From Bemisia tabaci (taxonomy: Eukaryota; Arthropoda; Insecta; Hemiptera; Aleyrodidae): a stretch of 64,000 nucleotides of DNA. Positions 10,428 through 24,378 of this stretch are shown here, one piece after another. The position numbers and the translations under genes are program-made. The stretch is taken from NCBI RefSeq assembly GCF_918797505.1, contig NC_092794.1:66067345-66131344 (forward strand). The letters run 5' to 3'. The notes under the pieces were generated by a model. That model saw only the letters and a list, made by a program, of their open reading frames with translations, was not told the DNA's origin and searched no databases. How positions within the stretch are numbered: position 1 is the first letter of the stretch; every line of letters begins with the position of its first letter.

Positions 10428-13400
10428 ATGTCCAGTTACCTCAGCAGTGGTAAAGGTGGAATATTCTCTGTCGAAGATGATGTGGACGATGAGACGTTTT
10501 TAGCAGGCTCCAGAACAGGTAACACAGGATTTCAATCCTCTGATGCGTATTCAAGCAAGCCCTCATATCCTGTCAATGGATCCTCATCTTTCCAATACAA
10601 TGGTATGTCAGCAGAACAAGAGAGAATCCAAGCACTGTTGCAAAAGAAAGCGGAGGTAGAAAGACGCACTTTGGAATCTTCAGCGAAATCCTTGAGTCTT
10701 CTCCGTGAAACTGAACAAGTTGGCACAGAAACAGCCGAGGTAAGATCTGAATTCTCTCTCACAGTTCATGGCTTTTACCTCGTAGTGGGGAAGCTGGTTG
10801 AAACTTCTCAGGGCACCTGAACTTAGCCCTGGGCGTAAACTACCGAATTTCGCAGCAAATATTGAACGCCTTGATTTATCTTAATGGCAGAGAAATTGGA
10901 GCTTGTCACTAAGCAACTACACCAAGTTTCTGGCAAAAATTTCTTCGCTAAATTGTCAATGTTTCATTATGTAATGCTTCAAGGGGTGGATGTCTATGGG
11001 TGTCTCCACCTTCATTAACCCTGTGATGTCATTCAAATTTTCTCTAACTCTATTGGATTGAAACCTGGCTTTATGCTTGTAATTTAAACAGTTTTCCATT
11101 CTTTATTTCCCATAAAAATTCAATCAAGTACCACTAGTAATAAAGGCTATCAATTTTTGGATCGCCTCATGTCGAAAACATATAAGAATGAATTTTTAAT
11201 TTTCAATCGTATTCTACTTTTAGGAGCTGCTACGACAACGGGAACAGCTGGAGCTCACAGAGAGGAGGATAGATGATATAAATAACACTCTACGTTTTAG
11301 TCAAAAACATATTAATGGAATCAAAGTAAGATTATCAACAAGAAAAATCAACTTCATATTTCTGTCTCATTCATGGAGTTACTAACAAACTGCTTGGGAC
11401 AGGACCTGTAAGCAAAGAGCACAAAGGTCAACTTTGAAGTGCTCGATGATTGGGCCTCTGCTGATCGTATAAGTTCGGAAAGGACCCCATGACATGAGGG
11501 GCCCAGTTGATTTGAACAAAGCAGAACATTTTGAAATTCTTTATTTTGATAGTATCTCTCTTTTTTAAAAATAGATATTTTCGGTGACAAAATTTCACAT
11601 ATCGACGGTGTAAGTGGGCAATCACATAACTCGGTTTGCGATGTTGCAGATTACCTGTCATACTTTATTTTTTAACGGAAAACTACTCAATGACAATTCT
11701 CTAAAACTGCCCTGATTTTTCTTCTCTGTGCGAAGAAAATTCTGCATAAACTTCAAGGAATGATGTCAATTTGTTCTCCTTTAAAAAAAACAAAATAGAG
11801 GCGGAGATTTTCAGACACTGCAAACGAGTTATGTGATTGCCGACTTACAGCGTCAATATGTAGTTCTATGTGTCTGACATAAATTAATTTTCATTATTTT
11901 GTTTTCAGAGCTCATTCTTTGTCTCACCACATTTAATATTGTTCAAACTTCATTCTTTGCTTCAACTCTTAAGTCATTTGGGTCACTTCAATTTTTGTCT
12001 ATAGCAATGTCCAATGCTTATTGTACCTAGGTACCAGCATGATTTATTTTTTATCTTTTTGCAGAGTGTGTTCGGGAGTTTAAAAAATTATATTAAAGGT
12101 AACAAAAATGATCCAAAAATGAATCCGACTTCAGCAATCGGAAAAGTACCGGAACTAACAGAAGATGCAGATACTGCAGCCTCTCGCAGTAGCCTTCGAG
12201 CGTATGTTCAGCAGGATCAAACCATCACAAAACCTGAAAATCATCCAGGTCTGTATCTCTAATGTAAAGCACCAGAAATCACTCTTGGTTTCCAAGCCCT
12301 ATTTAAACTGTAATATGATACTGCAATAAAAGTTTTGAATTACATCTGTATTACACATGACGTTAAGAAAAAATTAGCTCTGTACAAATCAGAAAGCACA
12401 TTATTTATTAAAAGTTTCTTCTTATCTTTTCCATCAATTCAATCTTATGCATGCTAGGGTTTTTTGAACCAAAACCTTGTTTTGTTGCTTTCCAGAAAAA
12501 TTTTGCAACTTTTAGTCCCCTTGTCCTCAAGGCGCATTACTAACTCTGCATGATGCCTTCCTTAAAAATCGTAGAACATTTTTACTTTGAGTTTCTATTA
12601 AAAAAATGTTTTCAAATTTAATATTTCAGGACAAAATGTCTGAACATGAAACAAAAATCTGCGAGTATACATTTAAGTTAGTTTTCTGCATCTAATCTCA
12701 ACTAAACTTGTTTTACGTATCTAGTAGCTCTCTCTGTACCCATCAACCCTAACCAATACTTCAGTGTCCATCCTATTCCAGATAAGATAGTGGTAAATTT
12801 TCATTGCGTTCTCAAAAGAATGAGTTGCCTCAAGTATCTTTTTTTCATCATATAGTCAATTCGGCGCATGGATGTTGACCAAAAAGCTTAAGCAAAAGAG
12901 ATTTTCAACTATTAAAAAAAGAAAATAAAGAATGTCGAAACTAAAAATCTCAGACTCATAAAGTTAAATTAAAATTTCCGACGGTTTTAGGGGCTCCCCG
13001 GCCCCGTCTTCAAGACTAAATTCCGACAAAATTTATCCAGTCAGATCCATTGATCCAGTCGGAATTTTGCCTTGAAGGAGGGACCAGGGAGCCCGGAAAC
13101 GCATCGGCAATTTTAATTTGATTTTGTGAGTTGGAGTTTTTTAGTTTCGACTTTCATTATTTTCATTATTTAGCTCACAGTTTGTTACCTCGATTTCCCG
13201 TTGTTTTGTTTTGTTTAGTTTTTGTTACTTTCGGTTTATTTCAACTATTTGTTTGCGACAATTTGAAGGACTGACTTCTTCCGTTTTCAGGTTTACGCAT
13301 TCGAGGGTTGTATAGTGATGAAGTTGAAGATGACCCATGGCAGCGTAAAGTCCAAGCTCAGAAAGCAGATGTCAATGTGGAAGCAATTTTAGATAGTAAT

Positions 13401-14821
13401 CTGGATGAAATGGCGTCATCCATTTCTCGGCTGAAAGGTATGTAGCCTACCATCCATTGGTAGATCTCTTGGGTTTGGGAACAAGAGCTCAAAGATGCCT
13501 TTGCTGTTTCTGCCAGAGAATATAATACATGAAGCAGGGATGAGCTGAAACAAAATTAGGTGAATTAAGCGACTGACTTTGACATCTACAACTATGAATG
13601 GTTGTGGTAATATTGATGAAAAGTGTTCGAAACTCACAAGCGCCAACAGGCCAAATGTGCCTAAGAAATCGGTCATGGGGCCTAAAAAATGATGGCTCTG
13701 CGCCAACAAGGCCCCTAAAAATTGCCCCTCCCTCCTCCTCCCAGCAAAAAATCCTAATTTTTCGAAATTTCTCCCAAGTTACATCTGTAACATCTTGCGT
13801 CTAACTTTTCACTGAATGTGCTGTGATATTTAGGCAAAAAGTCAATTTGGCCCCTAAAAAATCTTCAATGGCCCCTAAAACTCGAGCTTGATGAGCCATA
13901 TGGCTCCGGAAACTCAAAGATGAGTTTCCAACACTGTTGATGAATTCCAACTTTCGAACCTCCTTCTTGTTAGCTCACTCAGTTTTGCTTTGCTCTGGTT
14001 TTGTCTATGTAAAGAATAAATTGGTTTTCCGGAATTTTTACTCTCAACCTCGGCCAAAGAAAAATCTGGTAAATCGGAAAGAATTTTATGCATTCGTGTC
14101 TTGTTATCGACCAATACCCCCACTGATCAATAATGATAAAAAACACAACAGCAGAGTGCCCATGGTGATGGTTTAGAGTTTTGCTCAAATGGTCGCTCCT
14201 TCTCACACAGCTGATAAGCTAACTACTCAAGTAATCCTTGGTGCAATATCATCAGTTAAAATGACCTGCTAAGCGCAAGTACGCTCTATAATTGTTACAG
14301 GTGGGAATGTAAAAGAATTACAGCTGCTATTGTTAATTACTGGTTTAGTTGCTGATAGCGCTAGAGGACTGTGGAGTTTTTATGCACTGAGATAGGGAAA
14401 TTTCCTAGGTAAATTTTGTTATTTGAGCTGCAATTCTGTCATTGCACTGCAAGAATATCGAAATATCTGGTAGAACAAAATTCAATAACTTGCACAGAAT
14501 TTTCGTTGTTTCGTAGGCAAATGACATGGACCTTTAAATCAATCTGCTGAGTTTAGCAGCTGAAAAATCAAACTTTTACAATAAGTTTTATTTTTGTTAA
14601 CGATAAACATAGAAATGTTAACAGGTTCAATTGTGATGAGTATTAAGTAAAGGGTTTCTGAAATAATTATTTCTCTGATTTCAGGTTTAGCTTTGGATTT
14701 AGGTGATGAAATTGAACAACAAAATGACCTGATAGACAACATAATGGTGAAAACAGACAAGGCTGATTTCAGCATAAATCGTCAACAAAAAGAGATCAAT
14801 AGACTTTTGAAGAAAAAGTAA
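10428..14821 (+). CDS. SNAP29: SNAP29, Qbc-SNARE, complete, 5 exons
   Basis: A Qbc-SNARE that supplies two helices to SNARE bundles in endosomal, Golgi and autophagosome-lysosome fusion; cytosolic and peripherally membrane-bound. Exons are 10428-10739, 11224-11325, 12065-12248, 13291-13437 and 14685-14821, with consistent phases: 882 nt, 293 residues (human 258, fly 284). The N-terminus is acidic (VEDDVDDETFL). SNARE helix 1 runs from about residue 65 to 138 (from AEQERIQALLQKK to FSQKHINGIK), followed by the family-typical SVFGSLKNYIKG. The linker is about 100 residues. SNARE helix 2 covers roughly the last 60 residues (DEMASSISRLKGLALDLGDE, then IEQQNDLIDNI) and ends in a lysine-rich tail. 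There is no transmembrane segment and no cysteine palmitoylation cluster, as expected for SNAP29 rather than SNAP25. The ATG at 10428 is preferred to the in-frame upstream start at 10383, which would add an atypical leader. The donor after exon 3 (GTCTGT) is weak. Confidence 0.95.
11597..11862. mobile_element. TIR family A element, copy 1 (SNAP29 intron 2)
   Basis: About 265 bp. It begins CATATCGACGGTGTAAGT and ends ACTTACAGCGTCAATATG, its approximate reverse complement. The inner arms also match (AATCACATAACTCG against CGAGTTATGTGATT). The internal block TGTCATACTTTATTTTTTAA and a GTTCTCCTTTAAAAAA block recur in every copy. Non-coding, MITE-like. Other copies lie at 19153, 21943, 23619, 52426 and 56437. 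Confidence 0.85.
12914..13170. mobile_element. Imperfect palindromic element in SNAP29 intron 3
   Basis: The left arm (GTCGAAACTAAAAATC, then AAATTAAAATTTCCGAC and GGGGCTCCC) pairs with the right arm ending ...GGGAGCCCGG...AATTTTAATTTGATTTTG...TTTAGTTTCGAC. The total is about 257 bp with arms of about 100 bp. Non-coding foldback or MITE, more GC-rich in its middle than the flanking intron. Confidence 0.7.
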
Positions 14822-17800
14822 ACATATATCTTCATTCCATGTGTACCTACTCAAAAATCGATTTTTAAACTATTTAATTTTTGTTTTTCATGTTATATTT
14901 TTATTTGATGTTTTGTATTGTACTCTCCCTCTTGCTCATATGCAAGAAGAGCGGAAGAATTCAAGAGTGCCCTAGGAGCATGATAGCTCAAAAAGGTCAG
15001 AGTCAGTATGGAGGTGACCTTTTAAATATTAATATTCAGCATTAATCTTGGATGTTATACATGTTTCAATCCTAAAATTTTCTTCAAGTTATATGTGTTC
15101 TCTACAAAGTGATGTTGGTATCGTCAGTATTGAGCTAGGGTGGAAATTAGCATCACAGATTTTTTGGACAATCATTAAAGGGAATGGAGGTATGAATTGT
15201 GATCTCAACCTTACAAAGCCTTAGAAAAAAGCCGGTCTTTGAGCTATTTGAATATTATTATAAAAGAATAACATAAAAACAGCATTATAAAGCTGAAGGG
15301 GACAATATGAGCATTGAGATAGATTTTCCTGCTTGTGCAGAGCCTCCTGAAGCTAATTTGTATTAAGCTCATATCCATGAAAAAGATCAGAAAGAAGTGA
15401 GCATTAAAGTCTTGCCGCTCTGGCTCCAACTTTTGAATTGAATGGTTCCGTAAATATGCCAGAGAATTTCTTTTACTTCTGTTGCCTCTTACCGTCAAAT
15501 TATGTTTTCTTCGATTTTAATGATGGAATATCTCACTGTTTGCATGTACCTACAGTTATAAAAAACCTAATATGATGTGTAATTCCAAAATCTAGATCAC
15601 ATTCATTTGAGAATATTTTTAGTATTTTCATTAATCAGAAAACATACTCAAGGTCACTTTCTCTTACTTTTTTAAACCTCTTCTGATGAGAAAATGCACT
15701 GAGGCCTAATTTTTCATACTCTTTGAACAATTTCTTAGTCAATTCAGTTAAAATCTAATACCACATGAATCTTTGTTACTTTTGCAACATGCCATGTGTA
15801 TTTTCTACTTTTTTAAACCAACTTTTTTAAATTACAGCTTTTGAATTTTGACTTCCTTTTACTTTCCTCTCTATTGAGTTGATAGAAGTATTTTAACTCT
15901 CTCTTATAGTTCATTGAAATGTTAGTTTTTTGTGCCCCAGGTAAGTAGAATCGTAAAAGTAAGAACACAACCATTTACTTAAATGAAAAGTTGGACATTA
16001 TTTACTATTGAGGCGATTCAATCCTAACATGAGATGCTGTGATTTTAATAGAACGAAAATGAATCCATGGATGAATCTAATGTAACTATGCAGAGAAACT
16101 CTTTCAATGATAGATGTTTTTTAGTTTAATAACATTCAGTAATAGGGTCTTGTCGTTATCACTTGTCAGGAAAATACTTTTCTATTTACTGCCTTGCGAA
16201 AAGCGAGTAATGTACTGATGTGTCTTCCTGCAACGAGCAGGCTCTAGAATTATCTCCCACGTTACTCTTCATGGCAATTAAGAATATCTCATTGATCAAG
16301 TCTAATTCCCTCTCTGTTATTAAGCCAAAATTTTACCCAATTTAAACCAGCTCGAGCTTGAGCCAAAATGTATAGTTTGCTAATTTTTAGAGATAGCAGA
16401 TTATATTTTAAATTTTGATAGTAACCATACTATAGAAAAAGAAGTGAAAGTGGTAGATGAACTGTCGCAATTTTTAAAATTAGCAAACTGATTTGACCCA
16501 AGCTCTCTTACTCTATGTTACATCCTCTCGAAGTGCAGGGTTCAACATAATATCTGGCGCCTTAAATCAAATTATTGGCACCCAAATTCTTCATTACAAT
16601 ATTCTTTTCTGTTTGGTTAGGTCACTTTAAAGTTCTTGAAAGGTCGTGAGTGATCACCCATTGTTCAGTCAGGAAAGAGCTTAAGCTTAGTGAAGTTTTA
16701 GAGGACTGGCTGGCTCTTATCCTTCCTTTTTATCTTTTCCCCCTTCCTTTCCTGCTCTCAGTTTTCTTTTACTTTTTTCCATTTTCCTGTAATTTTCCAT
16801 TCTCTTATCTTTTATTTTTCACCTCTCTAATCTTTGTGTTGTTCCATTTGCCTACTGCTACCGCTCCATGATTGTAGGTCTTAATCTGCTTATTATTCTT
16901 CGCCCATGGAGTATGGCCTCTAACTGAAGAATTTTATTACTTTTGGCTACTCCCTTATCAATATGTTAGGAGCTTAGACACATGAAACTAGATTGGCAAA
17001 GTCCACCTGATTTCTCAATTTGCTCAACTAAAATTCACTTTTTTCTAATTTTTTATGGCCTCTCCTGTGGTTAATGTATGTATGTACTCCCATTCTGAGT
17101 TGTTTTACCCCTTTCAAATTTTATGGCATTAAATATAAAATTATACCCATCATATTTTGTTTTTTCCTACCCTCTTAACCTATCAATTGCTGTAAGAATA
17201 AGCTTTTTTTAGGCAACATTGATAAGGAAGTGAATCGGTTTTATTTTAAGATCTAATACACAGCAGCTCTGTGACATTTCAGCCCTCATGATTCTTGAGG
17301 ACAGGAGAGAATGTATGAATGTATGAAGAAGAGAAATGGGAGTTCTGCCTTGTATGAATGGTACGAGGAAAGGGTAGAAACTAACTTAAGCAAGCAGATA
17401 GGAACCAAAGCCCCAGTTAGAGAAAGAATGAGACGGAAGTAGTTTTAATATTAGCCATTCCTACATTTTCTCCTGTCCAAAATTAAACTTGAGAAAAATA
17501 TTTAATTTCTGAAATAAGTGGTTTTTCATCGAAGGATAAAATTAATAAGAATAAAGCATTGGCTGTTGTAATAAATGTTTGAAATATTTATGAATTTCTT
17601 GGAGAAAACTCCCATAACTAAACTGCCGGATCGGATTTGGAACTCTCTTTGTCCTTTTTTGGGTGAAAATACCACCTTGTCTTCTACAGCCTATCTTAGC
17701 AAATTTCAGCGTACACTTTACATTCAATTTTGCAGGAATGTACGTGTTGTATCGAAACACTAGCTTTCAAAATTTCGCGGGATTGTTTTTCCCTCCTTGT

Positions 17801-17903
17801 GAGAACTCAATAACCAATCGCAAGCTGTCATTTCAATAAAAACATGGCGGTGGATGTAGGCTGATCTTTGTTTACAAACTAATGTTTGTATGTATTATCA
17901 GCA
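14822..17903. other. SNAP29-PTIP intergenic region, no gene seen
   Basis: About 3.1 kb of AT-rich DNA holding the SNAP29 3' UTR and the PTIP promoter/5' UTR. Open frames here (15244-15498 minus, 16650-16871 plus, 17542-17763 both strands) are short, low-complexity or overlapping, and show no domain. I see no convincing TATA box or repeat structure. Confidence 0.5.
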
Positions 17904-20900
17904 ATGGAAGACCGTGCAGGAGACGGGAATATTGTCAAACTTTTTGTAAATATCAAATTCTATCTCAGTGGAACCGTCGATGAAGAAGTAAGTGAGCTTT
18001 TTTTTTACTCATCATGAAATTTCACTTTGTTTTATGAGTTTCGGGGCTTCTTACGACTCAGCCGCTCCTCCTAACCTCTATACCCACTTTTGCTAAGGGT
18101 ACATATTACTGTTATTATATTAATCATAGTTTGCAAACTGCCAAGGAATTTCTGCAAAGACGTATCATGTGATCGCAATCACCCAATCATATCGAACAAA
18201 TGCCAGATTCTCCTGATGAACCTCGCCTGCAAATGAGAAACAGACCCGAAGAACTCATGTATCCACGAAGGCATGTAATCAAGTGATGTCTACGCAGAAT
18301 AAGTTTGCGCACATTTAGACTGTGACAGAAGATCACCTATCTTGATTCTTGCATCTATTTTCAATACCAAACTGATGTCAGATGAACTTCTGAAGCAATC
18401 TAACAGTGTACAAACTTATTTGGTGTGGACTCTACTTTTAACTTAGGAGAAGCATGATCATGTAGGTATGTATGCAGGAAAATTGAGGTGTTGTACCCAC
18501 GCTGTATGTCACATCATGCAATTTCGTCACGGAGTCTAAATCTTTTAATTATTTTGGGATCGAGGAAAGATACAATTGAAGTTGTAGAAATTCTGAATCT
18601 TGGAGGTTACAGCCATAAGTTGGTGAGGGTCAGTCAAATACATAGCTGTATTGATCAGGTATCAGCTCCTCTCTGAAAAGATGTACATTTTGTGTATAAT
18701 CAAAAGGGCTGGCTGTGACTGCAAAAGTAAGGAAAGCACCACCTAATCAGTGCTTACATTGGCCTATTTTAGTTGTTTTTTTTTTTTTCTGCGTGAAGGA
18801 AACGGATCGGTAGAAAATTACTCTTAATATCAACTAGACCACCAGATTTTTCCCTGGTATTCCTGTATATGTGAGGTGCGTTTGTAATTGACATTGGGCC
18901 TCAACGGTAATTATCTGGTGAAACGTTGCGAGTATGACGTTTGTTCTTGAACCTCCGCTAAGACAACAATTTTTACTCGGTGACTGTCCTAGTGGTTCAA
19001 TGCTCATTGCAATGGCTCAATGCCTCTTGCGGCTGGTGAATGGAACATTGAGCGTCGAGGAGGTAAACGAAGTCACTCGACAGAAGTTAGGCCTTAGTTG
19101 GACAACGGGTAACTCTGCGGGTAATTGAGTGAAATAATCTCCATTGTCTATTACAAATCGACAGTGTAAGTCAGCAATCACATAACTCGTTTGCGGTTTC
19201 TGAAAATTTCCGACTCTTCGTTATTTTTTTAAAGGAGAACAAATTGACATCATTCCTTGAAGTTTTTGCAAGATTATCTTCGCACAGAGAAGAAAAATCA
19301 CGGCAGTTTTAAAGAATTGTTGTTGAGTAGTTTTCCGTTTAAAAAATAAAGTATGACAGGAAGTCTGCGACGTCGCATACCGAGTTGTGGGATTGCCGAC
19401 TTGTACTGTCGAAATGCACCTCTGTCTCACCATGCACGAGCATTTTTCAAACCTTCCACATTTTTAATTTTTGGAACGATCGACGCAATGTCCATAAAAT
19501 TGGGAGTGAAGTAATGAAGGCCTCTCTGTTTGCTTAAGTTTTCTTTCATCTAAAGTTAGTTCCTTTACTCCATGCTAACCAAGTCAATTGACTCAATAAG
19601 TAAGGTGGAATACCTGCAATCTTTAGTATTGCATTTACTTTCAATCAGTATGTATTTTGATGGCGGCTTGTCTACAATCACACTCAGGAAGTCGGTCAAC
19701 TTTTTAGACATGGTCTCTAGACCAGGTAGTTTGTCAGATTCCATGAGAATTGCTTTTTGCATTTTTATCTTCTTCCTTTGATCTATCATAGTGAAAAGTT
19801 TCAACTCACGGAAAGTTACTGCTAATATTTCTCTGATTGATTCTGTTTGGTTTCGTTTTACAGGTTAAAAAAGCTTTGCAAGATGGAGGTGCTGAACCAC
19901 TCACGTATATGTCAGACTTTGTCACCCATATTATACTGGGATTGGATCCATCAGAGAACGATATATCTGAGGCAAAGGATCTGTATGATATTCCTGCTGT
20001 CCGTCAAGAATGGGTGAAAGAATCCATCCGATGCAAAGAATTACTACCGTATCCTTTAGTCCAACTAGATTATTTTAGCTCTGTTGCATGAACCATTAAT
20101 CACCATCATTTTTTCTTTAATAGCAGTTACCTGTGTGCTGCTGCATTTTTTCATTCGGAAAGCTGCAGTGTCTCTAAAACTTACTAACAATACCAAAACT
20201 TCATTGCAACTTATAGGGTGGTTTTCAAAACAAAATCGTTCCATCTACTCATTTTAAGCTGAAGAATGTCAGATCAGGTTATCTTTCATCAGATTTTCTG
20301 CAAAATTTTATATTATGAACATTGTAGGTATTTAATTATCACTTAGCGTTCAATACTTCCTTAACTCATTACCTTAGAACTCAAGCCTTCCGTCCCGCCG
20401 AAGATTGTGTTTTCTGGGGTCTGAAATTTTGCTCCTCAGGATTTAAAAAAAGCGATTACAACAAGTTATGGGCAATGGTAAAGTTTAATGGAGGCGATTG
20501 CAGTAAGATGCTAGATCTATCAGTGACGCATTTAGTTTGCACTAAACCAGAGGGTGTAAGTTTCTAAATTCATTCAGCTCCTTTCAGATTCCCATGTGTC
20601 TAATGTTCTAAGCTAGTACATCATCCAAAGTAATTAGATTGAAAAATGGAAAGGGAAAACTTCCTAGAACTTGTGGCAGATAAGTTGGCAGTTGTTTACT
20701 TTCCGTTTGAAAGCGACTGCTGCTGCCATCCAATAGCGATGCAGGATTGACTGAAAGCAACAACAACACCATTCTGCTGTTTTGCGCTGATACTGAAAAT
20801 CATTGCTTTTCTCTGAGGAGGTGTTGCTAAATTTGTCTGCTGCGTATTTCAGTCAGAAGTAATCAACCGCCAACTCATCTGATGCGTCGAGTTCTACCCA

Positions 20901-23900
20901 TCTAGTTTTACCCCTCTACATTCCTTTTGTACTCAAGAGACGAAAGAATGCGAAAGTGGGATTTCTTAAATTTTCTCTCCCATTTTCAGGTGGATGCAGG
21001 TATTTTAAAGTAATTTCTTCTTTGGGAAGAAGCATTGAGAACCTCTTTATTCATTAAATTTTGAAATTTAATTAAATAAATCACGAAATTTAAAAAATAA
21101 ATCATGAAATAAATAAGGGGCTTGGAGGACAAGTGCAGTTATATGGACAAATATGTGTTTAAATGCAAAAATTACATGGAGCCATATGATGGAAAGAAAG
21201 TTCAAACTCACTTTTTGATGCTTTAAAATTAAATTTTAGTTTAGAATTTTTCTTAGAATGTATATTTCATGTCTATTTTAAGATGAAATCATTAATATCT
21301 CAATTTTTTCATAAACTACACTCACCTATCCTCGTCTGCCAAGCCCCTCATATCTCCTTAAAACATGAACTTTAATTTTTTCCCTCTTTGTTTCCAGAAA
21401 AAATATGATTTTGCCTGTGGTAAAGGCTGTGATCGTGTAAAAATAGTGACTCCTGATTGGATCCAAGATTGTATTAAAGGCAGTACGATCTACAATGAAT
21501 CCTTATATCATCCACGTTTGTTGAACCTACCTAAGTCTATCCTGAATCGTAAACCAGGTAAGTTTGACACTTATTTTAATTATGTATACATTCGTTGACT
21601 TCTCATTCAAATGACTTCAGTCAAGGCTCTCTGCTGTAGAAGGAATTGCCTTTTTTAAATTATGAACTAATTTCATTCTTGTTTATTATAAGAGGTCAGA
21701 CCTCCTTTTGGGTGAGCTTACTTCTTTTGTCTGTTGGAGCTGACACCTTATCTGTTCGATGAGCAAGCAAATGAAGAGGGTAACCATATCTGAAACAAGG
21801 CTTAGCAATTTTAAGATGATAGATTGTAAAGTCATGTAGGTAATCAAAATCAGATTTAATTATCTAGTTCCGCATGCAGATGGGCCAATGAGCAGGCCTA
21901 TGGGACCCTTTTTTTAAAGAAATGGATTCCCCATGCTATACTGCATATCGACGGTGAAACTACCAAACCACGTATCTCGTTTGCGGTGTTTTAAAATCTA
22001 CGCTCACATTTTAATTTTTGAAAGTGGACCAAATCAATATCATTCCTTGAAATTTTCACAGAATTTTCTCCGAGCGAAGAGGAAAAATCACAGAAATTTT
22101 CAAGACAGGACGTTAAATAGTTTTTCATTTAAAAAATAAAGTATGACAGGAAGTCTGCGACGTCGCAAACCGAGATACGTGGTTTGGTAGTTTCACCGTC
22201 GATATGTGTACAAAGTTTGGTTAATTCCTCAATTTTTGAAACCAGCAGACCGTTTGTATTTTTCAGGTAATAGGATACAGATAAGGGATGTATTCATAAG
22301 AGTCCTAGGGGTAATCGAGTATTATTCATTTTAAGTCGCCCCCCCCCCCCTTCTGACTGCTTTCACAGTAAAAAGTGGAGAATTTTTTTAGAGTTTTCAG
22401 TCTCTGTGCTTGTAAAAATGCCACTTTAATCGCTATCAGCCCGTAAAACGTTCGCAGAATTTTGGTTGACTTCTTCTTCTCAAAACCGATGTATTTTACA
22501 GCTTTGCACTTGATATTGGGCCACCAGAAGAGGAGTAAGTTAAATCACTGTGCAATGTACTTTCTCCGCAAAATTTCAGGAGGGAAATGAATTGCACAGC
22601 AAGAAGTCTGAAAATGAACCCCTGAACAAGATGTGTGTTAACAATTAACATTTGTCAAATTGGAGAAATAAAAATGGGATCATCTGTATTATGTAACTTT
22701 CATTTGATCTGTGTTCAAAATACTTGTAAATATCTTGTTCAGGAGTTGACACCTGAACTTCCTGTTGTGTAAATCTTTTTCTGCATAAGATTTTGTAGAG
22801 AAAAAATGTAAAAAATTTTCCTAGTTCCTTGTCTTGTGGCCGATTAAAAAATTTGGACTTGGAATTTGGTCAATGCTTAGTTGTATACCTATCACTTTTT
22901 TAAAAAAATATCTCTGAAATTTGTGACTACTGATTCATTTCTAGCAACAGGGTCCAAAACTGAAAATCTTCATTAATCCTTCTCAAAACATTCTCTAATA
23001 GTTTTTGAGTTTCATCCTTAGCAGACTTTAGTTCCTATGGAAACAAACTTTGATTTAAATAATTTAACTCCAACTTTAGTCATCCTTAGCAAATATTAAG
23101 CAAAATTCAATGAAATTTCTCAATTCATAATCTCAAAACATGATTTTCCAGGATGAGTCCTTCTTCTTATAAGCTTCTCAGTTGGTTCTCTATCAATATT
23201 TTAAACAATCAATCAAACAATCAATTTCCTTGAATTTTAAAAAATACACATACCAAATATTTCATTTTAATAATAATAATTTTTTTGTATTCATTTTATT
23301 TTTATTTTTTTAAATTTTTTTTCGAGATGAAGGTATTGCAGCGATAACAGGATTTGTTGATGATGAGCCAAATACTGAGTCGACTTCTCAGTCCTCTCTT
23401 AGTAATGAGCTTCTGGAAAAGTTGAAGCAACGTATGCCTTGGAATCAACCTGTCTCAACACCCACTACGCCAACAACAGCTGCTGTCCAGGTACTTTTCA
23501 AAATTTTCTCCAACAATGTATAGATGGATATCTATTTGACCATGAGCAGACTAACGAGAGCATTACATGAAGCAATCATGGAAAAATAATAGAGTGCAGT
23601 TAGGTCCCTTTATTTGGAACATATTGACGGTGAAACTCCTGAAAAACGTATTTCGGTTTGTGACGTTGCAGACTTTCTGTCATACTTTATTTTCATTGTG
23701 AAACTACTTAACATCAGTTTTTGAAAATCTCAGTAATTTTTCTTCTCTGTTCAAGGAAAATTTTGAGGAATGATGTTGATTTGTTCTCCTTCAAAAGAAC
23801 TAAATGGGGATGGAGATTTTAAAACATGGCAAACGAGTTATGTGGTTTGGGAGTTTTGCTGTCGATATACCTATGTTTACTCTGCCAAGGTCAAGCCACA

Positions 23901-24346
23901 CTGACCCTGTGGAGAGAGGGTCTCTGAGCTTGCCCTGGTGATAGGTTTGGTGTGTTTTGATTGGTATTTTAGGAAAATTTGACCATATCATTTATTTTTT
24001 AAATAACATGGCCCGAAATTTAGGAAAATGATAGGAATATCAGGTTAAAAGTATTTCTTAAGCTATCTTTTCTGAGTTTCACTCTAAAATTATATTCCTT
24101 TATGTGACGCTATCTTGTTTACTTTCAGAGTGCAAATGGGCCTGTTTCCAGCTCCGGACCAGTTTCTCAATCCTCTACAACCGTATCTTCTCAAATACCT
24201 CAGATGCTGTCTCAGGCTCGGCCTAATACAACCCCTGTTAGCCAATCAATTCATCAAATACAACAGCAACAACAGCAATTAACTCAACAACAGCAGATAC
24301 GTATACAGCAGCAGCAAGAACAGCAGCAACATCAGCAGCAACAACA

Positions 24347-24378
<32 letters not shown>

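Noticed and set aside
19565..19804. A 79-residue minus-strand frame just upstream of PTIP exon 2
   Set aside because: It lies in PTIP intron 1 with no domain and no splice or promoter context; the frame on the opposite strand is equally open.
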